Below are positions 7,860 through 14,004 of a stretch of 23,841 nt of DNA, piece by piece. Numbering within the stretch: the stretch's first letter is position 1; every line of letters starts with the position of its first letter. This DNA comes from JBAVQS01 sp049694275. Lineage in GTDB: Bacteria > Chloroflexota > Anaerolineae > UBA4142 > SHND01. The stretch is from the NCBI GenBank assembly GCA_049694275.1, contig JBAVQS010000185.1, positions 1 through 23,841 of the forward strand, written 5' to 3'. Below the pieces are notes generated by a model. The model did not search any database. It worked only from the letters and a program-made list of their open reading frames with translations, and was not told the origin of the DNA. A program made the position numbers and the translations under genes.

Positions 7860-7904
7860 ACACCCAGGGTTGCGCTAAAATAGATTGTGCAACGTAACTG
7901 TTAC

Positions 7905-7930
7905 CCGAGGCGGGCATTTGCCCGCCTCGG
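7905..7930 (+). terminator. Perfect 11-bp hairpin after the hydrogenase operon
   Basis: The arms CCGAGGCGGGC (7905-7915) and GCCCGCCTCGG (7920-7930) pair perfectly around an ATTT loop, 45 bases after the ferredoxin stop. No clear T-run follows, so it may slow or stabilise transcripts rather than act as a classical intrinsic terminator. Confidence 0.65.
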
Positions 7931-8000
7931 CCTGTCATGGCTTTCCCATTCCCTTAAAGATAACTTTTTCCAACCGTCACTACAATGCGGCATAAAGGTA

Positions 8001-8006
8001 TATAAT
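8001..8006 (+). promoter_or_regulatory. Consensus -10 box (TATAAT) upstream of the PLP decarboxylase gene
   Basis: A perfect TATAAT lies 45 bp before the decarboxylase ATG. A matching -35 box at 16-18 bp is poor (CACTAC region near 7978), so an activator or an alternative upstream contact may be needed. Confidence 0.45.
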
Positions 8007-8050
8007 TGCAGGCTCAGCAGGTGTAAGTCACATTCAGGGAGGAAGAGGAA

Positions 8051-9409
8051 ATGACCAGGGAATTGTTGAACGATGTTGCGCAGCGCGCGGCGACTTATCT
8101 GGAAGGTTTGCCGTCGCGACCGGTGCAACCGACCGCGGAGGCGATTGCCAATCTCAAGCGCCTTGACGAATCGCTGCCCGAGGCGCCGAGCAACGCAGAG
8201 GCCGTGATTCAGCGCCTCGACGAGATCGTCTCGCCCGCGACGATGGGCATGGCAGGCCCTCGTTTTTTTGGATTCGTCATCGGCGGCTCACTCCCTGTTA
8301 CCCTGGCGGCGAATTGGTTGGCGGGCGCATGGGATCAGAACTCTGCGCTTTATAACGTCGCGCCCGGCACGGCCCATGTCGAGCAGGTTGCTCTTCGCTG
8401 GCTGCTGGACGTGCTTGGGCTCCCGACTCAGTCTGCAGGCGCGTTTGTCACCGGGGCGACCATGGCGAATTTTACCGCGCTGGCCGCGGCGCGCCATGCG
8501 GTACTCCAGCGCGCCGGGTGGAATGTCGAAGCGGATGGGCTGTTCGGCGCGCCGCCGATTACGATGATCGTCGGGGCCGAAGCGCATACGACCCTCTTCA
8601 AGGGGTTGGGTCTATTGGGGTTTGGCCGCAACCGGGTGGTCCGGGTCCCGGTGGATGGACAGGGGCGGATGATTGCCGACCGCTTGCCGGCGATGACGGG
8701 ACCGACCATTGTTTGTGTACAGGCAGGTAACGTCAACAGCGGGGCCTTTGACCCATTCCCGGAGATCACCCAGCGGGCGCACGAGGCGGGTGCGTGGGTC
8801 CATGTGGACGGCGCGTTCGGTCTCTGGGCCGTGGTGGCGCCCTCAAGGGCTCACCTGACGGCCGGCATCGAGCAAGCCGACTCCTGGGCAACGGATGCGC
8901 ACAAGTGGCTCAATGTTCCTTATGACAGCGGTCTAGCTTTTGTCCGAGATGGCGATGCGTTGCGCGCCGCGATGGCGGTAACGGCCGAGTATCTACCGAC
9001 GGCCAGCCCCTATCGCAATCCCTCGGACTATACACCCGAGCTTTCCCGGCGCGCGCGCGGCGTCGAAGTCTGGGCCGCGCTGCGGTCGCTCGGACGGCAG
9101 GGATTGACTGACCTGATCGAGCGAACATGCCGCCATGCCAGGCGCTTTGCGGAAGGGCTGCAGGCGGCCGGGTATACCGTGTTGAATGATGTCGTGCTGA
9201 ATCAGGTACTCGTGACCTTTGGCGACGCTGAGAGGACCAATCGAGTGATTACTGATCTCCAGGCCGAAGGCACTTGCTGGTGCGGCGGGACTGTCTGGCA
9301 GGGGCATACGGCAATGCGCATCAGCGTGTCGTCGTGGGCAACGACCGATGCAGATGTGGACAAGAGCCTGGAGGCTATCCTACGCGTGGCGGGAGAATAT
9401 CGGGGGTGA
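8051..9409 (+). CDS. Group II pyridoxal-phosphate-dependent decarboxylase family protein
   Basis: The 452-residue product starts at ATG 8051 after GGGAGGAAGAGG. The fold-type I markers of group II decarboxylases (aromatic L-amino acid, glutamate and related) are in order: His179 in EAHTT (stacks on the cofactor), Asp253 in VHVDGAFG (pairs with the pyridine N) and Lys285 in DAHKWLN (the Schiff-base lysine). Length is normal for the family. It would decarboxylate an amino acid to an amine in the cytoplasm; the substrate is not clear, and some members of this group are aldehyde synthases or desulphinases. It is set apart from the hydrogenase operon by a hairpin and its own -10 box. Its stop codon lies four bases before the IS630 target TA. 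Confidence 0.88.
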   Translation: MTRELLNDVAQRAATYLEGLPSRPVQPTAEAIANLKRLDESLPEAPSNAEAVIQRLDEIVSPATMGMAGPRFFGFVIGGSLPVTLAANWLAGAWDQNSALYNVAPGTAHVEQVALRWLLDVLGLPTQSAGAFVTGATMANFTALAAARHAVLQRAGWNVEADGLFGAPPITMIVGAEAHTTLFKGLGLLGFGRNRVVRVPVDGQGRMIADRLPAMTGPTIVCVQAGNVNSGAFDPFPEITQRAHEAGAWVHVDGAFGLWAVVAPSRAHLTAGIEQADSWATDAHKWLNVPYDSGLAFVRDGDALRAAMAVTAEYLPTASPYRNPSDYTPELSRRARGVEVWAALRSLGRQGLTDLIERTCRHARRFAEGLQAAGYTVLNDVVLNQVLVTFGDAERTNRVITDLQAEGTCWCGGTVWQGHTAMRISVSSWATTDADVDKSLEAILRVAGEYRG

Positions 9410-9413
9410 GTGC

Positions 9414-9447
9414 TAGTGGTGCGTTCGATAAGTAATTTAACATAGTC
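9414..9447. repeat. IS630 left terminal inverted repeat with target TA
   Basis: It begins with the target TA and pairs with 11947-11980 at 32 of 34 positions. The transposase stop codon (9437-9439) lies within the arm. Confidence 0.85.
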
Positions 9448-10393
9448 CGGACGTCTTCCATTCGACCCAATCATGGAGGTCGCGGCGGGTCCATTGCCAG
9501 TTGATCGGATGAGCAAAGAGACGATTGTATTCGGGCACACTGGCATACAGATGGTCAATCAATTCTTGACGGCTGCGCCAACTGCCTCGCTTCAGATAGT
9601 ACACTGTAAAGCTCTTTAACAGCAGTTCGGCTTGATTCAGCCACTCCGAATGCGGCGGCGTAAACAGCACCCGTAGCCAAGAACCATACGAGCGCAAAAA
9701 CGTTTGGGTCGCCGCCGCGGCATGGCTCGGCCCGCCATCCCAGATCAAATGCACGCGCCGCCACTGGCGCAAGGGCGCTAACAGTTTTGGCAAGGCGCGG
9801 CAGAGATGTTCGCTGTCATTCTTTTCCAAGCAACACGCCCGCATCTTGCCGCTATGCAGGATCAAGAGCACCAAGAAGTTGACCGTCCCGTGACGTTCAT
9901 ATTCAAACTCTTGCCGTTCGCCGTGTCCGGTGCGCAGGGGCCGGGTTGGACGGGCACGCTCCAACGCTTGCAGGTTGGGTTTTTCGTCGACCGCAATGAC
10001 GATTTCATCGTGCTCCAGGAGCCATTTTATGCGCTCATATAGCCATAAAATGTGAGTCGCCCGTCGGACAAATTCAGCATCGAGCGTGGGCGTGATCCAG
10101 GAGCGGCTGTGATGCAACTTCAAATCGGCGTCGCGCAAGATCAACGAGACCGTGGAATGTGCCAGGTGCGGGCGATGCAAACGCTTCCGGGCCATGGCGG
10201 TCACGCTGCGCGTGGACCAATGCGCGAGTTCCAATTTCAACCCGTGGAGTTCACAACAAGCCAGCCAATTAGGTGCCCTTTGGGCATTGCTGAATGGCGA
10301 CGCGTTCCAATTCCGAAATTTCGCGCGGGCGTCCGGTGCGCGGTGCATCTTGGACGGCATCCAATCCGGCCAGTTCGTAGCGTCGACAGACAT
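9437..10393 (-). CDS. IS630-family transposase, DDE catalytic part (second frame)
   Basis: This frame encodes the catalytic core of an IS630 transposase. AHWSTRSV is followed by a helix-turn-helix-like stretch and WITPTLDAEF, then the DDE residues: Asp in IVIAVDEKPN, Asp in HLIWDGGPSH and Glu in PPHSEWLNQAE. The match to the family begins at about LACCELHG, so codons upstream of about 10,290 in this frame are probably not translated as such. It has no good start of its own. It continues the N-terminal ORF (10269-10586) after a one-base forward shift in the overlap, either by programmed frameshifting or because a base was lost or gained. It ends inside the left inverted repeat. Confidence 0.8.
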   Translation of the reverse strand: MSVDATNWPDWMPSKMHRAPDARAKFRNWNASPFSNAQRAPNWLACCELHGLKLELAHWSTRSVTAMARKRLHRPHLAHSTVSLILRDADLKLHHSRSWITPTLDAEFVRRATHILWLYERIKWLLEHDEIVIAVDEKPNLQALERARPTRPLRTGHGERQEFEYERHGTVNFLVLLILHSGKMRACCLEKNDSEHLCRALPKLLAPLRQWRRVHLIWDGGPSHAAAATQTFLRSYGSWLRVLFTPPHSEWLNQAELLLKSFTVYYLKRGSWRSRQELIDHLYASVPEYNRLFAHPINWQWTRRDLHDWVEWKTSGLC

Positions 10394-10586
10394 ACCACAC
10401 GCCGGTGCGCGTCATGCGAACTTCGTGCGTGAGCTCATCCACAATCGTGTTGGGATCTTCCATGGCCAGCAGCACACGACAGCGGCGGGCGACACGTTGT
10501 TCAGTCCGCCCATCACTGCGGAGATGATGTAGTGCTTGCCGATCCTCTCGTTTCAGATGAATCAGTTTCGGTGGACGTCTTCTCAT
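10269..10586 (-). CDS. IS630-family transposase, N-terminal DNA-binding part (first frame)
   Basis: I place the start at the ATG at 10586, which has GGAG nine bases upstream, rather than at 10619. The 105 residues hold a basic N-terminus (MRRRPPK), the RRCRVLLAMED helix and a helix-turn-helix ending in GRPREISELE, the usual IS630 N-terminal layout. The frame stops at 10269, where the family would continue into the catalytic domain; that continuation lies one base forward in the next frame. The segment TGCCCAAAGGGCA just before the stop can form a small hairpin (5-bp arms) and also contains the heptamer CCCAAAG. It belongs to the same element as the downstream frame. Confidence 0.75.
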   Translation of the reverse strand: MRRRPPKLIHLKREDRQALHHLRSDGRTEQRVARRCRVLLAMEDPNTIVDELTHEVRMTRTGVWYVCRRYELAGLDAVQDAPRTGRPREISELERVAIQQCPKGT

Positions 10587-10647
10587 GCTTGATACTCCGT
10601 GTTGCGGGTCTCTGAGCATGAGAAATATATGCTTGTTAAACTGCTGT

Positions 10648-10655
10648 GACTATGT
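10648..10655. repeat. Left target duplication of IS256 (GACTATGT)
   Basis: The identical octamer occurs at 11947-11954, directly outside both ends of the IS256 element. Eight bp is the usual IS256 duplication. The sequence is part of the IS630 right inverted repeat. Confidence 0.8.
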
Positions 10656-10704
10656 GGTGGTATAACGCTTTGTGTGTAATTTCTGACAAAAGGTGAAGAG
10701 CCGA

Positions 10705-10744
10705 GTATCCTTCAGGTAGCGCCAACTACCTTTGAGGAGGATAC
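10705..10744 (+). promoter_or_regulatory. Hairpin that covers the IS256 transposase ribosome site
   Basis: The outer arms GTATCC (10705-10710) and GGATAC (10739-10744) and the inner arms AGGTAG (10714-10719) and CTACCT (10726-10731) enclose the GAGGAGG ribosome site (10734-10740), which is two bases from pairing completely. Such structures limit transposase translation from read-through transcripts in several IS families. Confidence 0.5.
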
Positions 10745-10745
10745 C

Positions 10746-11894
10746 ATGGCTCTTCCAGCCAAAGATACTCAATCTGCCGAGTTTCGTCAAACCGACTTTC
10801 AAGCCTGGGTGCGGGATACCATGCGGGAGTTTGTCCGCATCGCCCTCACCGCGATTCTGGAAGAAGAAGTTACCGCTCTGATTGGGGCTGCACCTTACGA
10901 ACATAGTGCGACACGCCGGGACCGTCGCAATGGCACCTACACCCGAAACTTGGACACCAGTGTCGGGCGGATCCACGCCCTACCGGTCCCCCGCACGCGC
11001 CGGGGCTTCAAGACGCAACTGTTTGAGCGGTATCAGCGGCGTCAACCCGCCGTGGATCAAAGTCTGGGCGCGATGTTCATCCGCGGGCTGAGCCCCCAGG
11101 CCGTGGGCGGAGTCCTGCACGATCTCACCGGCGTGCAACCCTCCGCGAGTAGTGTCTCCCGGGTCTTTCATAAACTGGAAGACGAGTATCAAGCCTGGAA
11201 AGAGCGCCGACTCGCCTCGCACTACGTCTATTGCTTTGCGGACGGGACCTATTTCAGCGTGATCTACCAAGACGAAGGCTGCAAGATGCCGATTTTAGCG
11301 GTGATTGGCATCCGTCCCGACGGGACGCGCGAAGTGCTGGGCTTTAGTGTCGGCGACCGCGAAAACCAGGCGGCCTGGGAACAATTGCTGGATGACCTGA
11401 AAGTGCGGGGCACCGAGCAAGTGGACTTGTGGATCACCGATGGCAATCGCGCGATGCTGAATGCCGTCGAAGCCAAGTTTCCGGCGGCGAAACGGCAACG
11501 CTGCATCAAGCACAAGATGGAAAATGTCTTGGCCTATGTGCCGCAGAAGCAGCGCGACGCCGTGGAACCGGAACTCCGGGCGATCTTTTATCAGGACACA
11601 CGAACTGAAGCTGAGCAGCAATTCGCCGCGTTCTGCGCCAAGTATGAAAAGACGTATCCCAGCGCGGTCGAGTGTCTGCAAAAGGATCAGGCGACGGTCC
11701 TGACCTTCTATGATTTTCCGCGCGAACACTGGAAGACGATTCGGACGACGAACGTGATCGAGCGGTTGTTCCTAGAGGTCAAGAAGCGGACGCACAAGAT
11801 GAATGCGGCTTTCCGCAATGAGAATAGCTGCTTGTTAATGTTCTATGCCGTGATTCGCGGCGTGCAGTTCAAGAAAGTGAAGATGGCCAACTAG
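10746..11894 (+). CDS. IS256-family transposase
   Basis: The 382-residue product starts at ATG 10746, five bases after GAGGAGG. The N-terminal DNA-binding part includes RDRRNGTYTRNLDTSVGRI, the usual mutator-type beginning. The catalytic acidic residues are visible as Asp in FADGTYFSV, Asp in WITDGNRAM and Glu in TTNVIERLFLEVKKR. The zinc-like CIKHKMENVL segment follows the second Asp. No stop or frameshift interrupts it, so the protein is likely active. It moves the 1,291-bp element that encodes it; the host site here is the right end of an IS630 copy. Confidence 0.93.
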   Translation: MALPAKDTQSAEFRQTDFQAWVRDTMREFVRIALTAILEEEVTALIGAAPYEHSATRRDRRNGTYTRNLDTSVGRIHALPVPRTRRGFKTQLFERYQRRQPAVDQSLGAMFIRGLSPQAVGGVLHDLTGVQPSASSVSRVFHKLEDEYQAWKERRLASHYVYCFADGTYFSVIYQDEGCKMPILAVIGIRPDGTREVLGFSVGDRENQAAWEQLLDDLKVRGTEQVDLWITDGNRAMLNAVEAKFPAAKRQRCIKHKMENVLAYVPQKQRDAVEPELRAIFYQDTRTEAEQQFAAFCAKYEKTYPSAVECLQKDQATVLTFYDFPREHWKTIRTTNVIERLFLEVKKRTHKMNAAFRNENSCLLMFYAVIRGVQFKKVKMAN

Positions 11895-11946
11895 CGACCT
11901 GCCGGATACTCGGCTCCCGAAATGACACAGAACTTGACATACTGCC

Positions 11947-11980
11947 GACTATGTTAAAAGACTTATCGAACGCACCACTA
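11947..11980. repeat. IS630 right terminal inverted repeat with target TA (includes right copy of the IS256 target)
   Basis: The complement matches 9414-9447 at 32 of 34 bases. The innermost eight bases (11947-11954) are the right copy of the IS256 duplication, so the IS256 insertion left this repeat whole. Confidence 0.85.
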
Positions 11981-12088
11981 GACGGGAGCAGTAAGCACCA
12001 CCCGCTCAGTGAACAGGGTGCTTGTTCAGAGTTGAATAAGGAATTGTTTGACTGCATCCGCAAGGGACTGGCGGCCAAAGGGAATTAA
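11981..12088 (+). pseudogene. Possible remnant of a 37-codon frame cut by the IS630 insertion
   Basis: If the element and one TA are removed, the sequence reads GTG (9410-9412, directly after the decarboxylase TGA and in the same frame), CTA, GAC and 34 more codons to TAA at 12086. The hydrophilic end (ELNKELFDCIRKGLAAKGN) looks protein-like, and GGGGG (9402-9406) lies before the GTG. It may be a small ORF, a read-through extension of the decarboxylase, or chance. The section also holds small dyads such as AAGCACC/GGTGCTT. Confidence 0.25.
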
Positions 12089-12143
12089 CGAAGATGAACA
12101 AGAATATAAATATACGTGACTAATCTCACGACAGGAGCCTCTC

Positions 12144-12671
12144 ATGCCAGATATTCATTCACCCCGAACCCGCGTTCGTGCGTTGCTCTCGTTCTTTATC
12201 GTCGCGTTGCTACTGGCCGGACTGACCGCTTTCCCGCTGCAGTGGGAGTTGGCGCTCCTCTATCAATGGGCGCCGTTTTTTGAGCACGTTGCGCCGAGCC
12301 TGGTCGAATGGATTGGACTCGTGAACCGGGCAATCCAGGAGAGCTATGGGCGTTATTCCTTCCTGGCCTATGGAACGGATTGGCTGGCGTTTGCGCATAT
12401 CGTGATTGCGATTGCGTTTGTCGGCCCGCTGCGCGATCCAGTGCGCAATATCTGGGTGGTGGAGTGGGGCATGATCGCCTGCGTTCTGATTGTCCCGCTT
12501 GCGCTCATCATGGGTCCAGTGCGCGGAATTCCGTTGTTCTGGACTGTGGTTGATTGCTCGTTCGGGGTATTTGGTATCATCCCTCTGTGGTTCTGCCGTC
12601 GGGAAACCCTGCGGTTGGAGCAAGAGGACAAGTCCCGCCGCCAAGAGGCGCGTTCTCTATCGGTAGCTTGA
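12144..12671 (+). CDS. Small integral membrane protein of unknown function
   Basis: The 175-residue product starts at ATG 12144 after ACAGGAG. Four hydrophobic segments are visible: around residues 13-29, a longer amphipathic one near 74-94, 106-122 and 129-148. A basic and acidic tail (CRRETLRLEQEDKSRRQEA) should be cytoplasmic. The pattern is like that of small unknown membrane proteins; no family motif or catalytic residue is recognised. It stands between the IS nest and the acyl-thioester genes, has a CGTGA/TCACG dyad (12115-12130) just upstream, and is followed by a 270-bp gap, so it is probably a single transcription unit. Coding is supported by base usage and the ribosome site. Confidence 0.65.
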   Translation: MPDIHSPRTRVRALLSFFIVALLLAGLTAFPLQWELALLYQWAPFFEHVAPSLVEWIGLVNRAIQESYGRYSFLAYGTDWLAFAHIVIAIAFVGPLRDPVRNIWVVEWGMIACVLIVPLALIMGPVRGIPLFWTVVDCSFGVFGIIPLWFCRRETLRLEQEDKSRRQEARSLSVA

Positions 12672-12701
12672 CCTATAGTTCACCCTTGAAAGCGTTTTCA
12701 T

Positions 12702-12809
12702 GGCGTAGGGGGCGACGTCTGGTGTTCGCCCAGCCTGGGCAGGGATCCAATCCCCATAGGGGACCTACTTGGCGGGGACTCCCTTCGGTCGCAAGCCACG
12801 CCCCTATAT
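12702..12809. repeat. Degenerate palindromic intergenic repeat
   Basis: The arms GCGTAGGGGGCG (near 12703-12714) and CACGCCCCTATA (near 12798-12809) are roughly complementary. They surround further GC-rich dyads such as CCCAGCCTGGG and CCCCATAGGGG. The stretch has no credible ORF and resembles decayed extragenic palindromes. It fills most of the gap between the membrane protein and the thiolase-fold gene. Confidence 0.35.
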
Positions 12810-12834
12810 GTGAACAATTACGGATTAGCCGGCG

Positions 12835-12867
12835 TGTAACTCTACTGTAACCGTTTCCTGCTATTCT
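12835..12867 (+). promoter_or_regulatory. Candidate activator-dependent promoter of the acyl-thioester operon
   Basis: Two direct TGTAAC copies begin at 12835 and 12846, 11 bp apart (one helical turn). They are followed by an extended -10-like TGCTATTCT (12859-12867). No good -35 box is present, which would fit activation at the repeats. Prediction only. Confidence 0.3.
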
Positions 12868-12928
12868 GGGGGTATCTGGACAATTGCGTCCGGCTATCTC
12901 CTTTCCTTTCTCTTCCCCATCGGAAAAA

Positions 12929-12944
12929 CATTGTTTGAACAATG
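12929..12944. repeat. 16-bp dyad spanning the start codon of the thiolase-fold gene
   Basis: CATTGTT and AACAATG are perfect 7-bp arms around TG, and the right arm ends with the ATG start codon (12942-12944). It could hinder initiation as an RNA hairpin or bind a repressor. No ordinary ribosome site precedes this start. Confidence 0.4.
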
Positions 12945-14003
12945 GCAGACCATTCGAATTTGACCGCGCCGCAGGGCGCTCCCGAATCGCCAACTGTCGG
13001 TATCGTCTCGGCGGGGATCTATATCCCCCGGACGGTGATGACGGCGGAGGATATTGCTAGGGCAACCGGTATTCCCGAAATGGTGATTCGGGAAAAGTTT
13101 GGCATTAACCAAAAACCGATCCCCGGCCCGGATGACCATACGAATGCGATGGCTATTTGGGCGACGCAGGATGCGCTGGCGCAGACCTCGATCAAGCCGG
13201 AAGACATTGACGTCGTCCTGTGCACCACCGAGGAGTGGAAAGAGTATCCCCTCTGGACGGCCGGGATCAAGCTGGCGTATGATATTGGGGCGCGGCGGGC
13301 GTGGGCCATCGATGTGCAGATGCGCTGCGCCACGACCATGGCGACGCTCAAGATGGCGAAATCTCTGATGCTCGGCGACCCGGATATCAATACGGTCCTC
13401 GTCGCCGGCGGCTATCGGAATAGCGATTTTATCGATTACGCGAATGCGCGTGCCCGGACTCTCATCGGCCTGAGCACAGGGGGTGGGGCGATCCTCCTTC
13501 AAAAGAATTTTCCTCGTAATCACCTGCTCGGTTCGGCGGTCAAGGTGGATGGCTCCTTTTCGCTCGACATGATCGTTCATGCCGGTGGGACGGTTGAGCC
13601 GCTAACTCCGCAAGCTGTTGCCGCCGGTCGCAACAAGCTCGATATTCCCGATATTGAGGGGATGAAGCGGCGGCTCGACGCCGTTTCGATGCCGAATTTC
13701 CTCGGCGTGATCGACACGGCGCTGGCCCAAAGCGGCCGCACGCGCAGTGACATCGGATACCTGAACATTCTGCATTTGAAACGCTCTTCGCATGCACATA
13801 TTCTGCGCGAGCTGGGCCTGCGCGAGGACCAGAGCTATTACCTGAGCGACTATGGGCACGTCGGGCAGCAGGACCAGGCGATCTCGATCAAAAAGGGCTT
13901 GGAGACCGGCCGCCTGAAGGATGGCGATCTGATGGTGATGGTCGCCGCCGGGGTTGGCTACGGATGGGCGGCAAGTGTCGTGCAATGGGGGCTTGCGAAA
14001 TAA
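12942..14003 (+). CDS. 3-oxoacyl-ACP synthase III (FabH)-like thiolase-fold protein with altered active site
   Basis: The 353-residue product has the FabH-type layout: TVGIVSAGIYIPR at the start, then IDVQMRCATTM with the nucleophile Cys129 and a LSTGGGAILL glycine loop. In FabH the Cys works with His in HQAN and Asn in GN. Here the aligned segments read LHLKRSSH, with His278 kept, and DYGHVGQQ, with His306 in place of Asn. The Cys-His pair is retained but the third residue is changed, so it may not catalyse standard malonyl-ACP condensation. It could use another acyl thioester, as OleA or HMG-CoA synthase relatives do. An acyl-CoA ligase gene begins one base after its stop. The start has no clear ribosome site and lies in a dyad. 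Confidence 0.8.
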   Translation: MADHSNLTAPQGAPESPTVGIVSAGIYIPRTVMTAEDIARATGIPEMVIREKFGINQKPIPGPDDHTNAMAIWATQDALAQTSIKPEDIDVVLCTTEEWKEYPLWTAGIKLAYDIGARRAWAIDVQMRCATTMATLKMAKSLMLGDPDINTVLVAGGYRNSDFIDYANARARTLIGLSTGGGAILLQKNFPRNHLLGSAVKVDGSFSLDMIVHAGGTVEPLTPQAVAAGRNKLDIPDIEGMKRRLDAVSMPNFLGVIDTALAQSGRTRSDIGYLNILHLKRSSHAHILRELGLREDQSYYLSDYGHVGQQDQAISIKKGLETGRLKDGDLMVMVAAGVGYGWAASVVQWGLAK

Positions 14004-14004
14004 T

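Larger units (their letters stand above)
10656..11946 (+). mobile_element. Complete IS256-family insertion sequence, 1,291 bp
   Basis: It is bounded by direct repeats GACTATGT. Its ends start GGTGGTATAACG and, on the complement, GGCAGTATGTCA; they match at 19 of 28 positions, with ATTTC shared at the inner edge. A second inverted pair lies further in (GAGCCGAGTATCC at 10698-10710 and its complement at 11904-11916). It carries one intact transposase gene. Length, target size and end structure all fit the family. Confidence 0.85.
9416..11978. mobile_element. IS630-family element interrupted by a nested IS256-family element
   Basis: The ends are near-perfect inverted repeats. Reading inwards from the TA, the left arm (9414-9447) and the complement of the right arm (11980-11947) share TAGTGGTGCGTTCGATAAGT, differ at two bases, then share TTTAACATAGTC: 32 of 34 identical. 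Both ends abut a TA dinucleotide (9414-9415 and 11979-11980), the target and duplication expected of the IS630/Tc1-mariner group. The transposase is on the minus strand in two frames. Removing the nested IS256 and one copy of its target leaves about 1,264 bp, a normal IS630 size. Confidence 0.85.
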
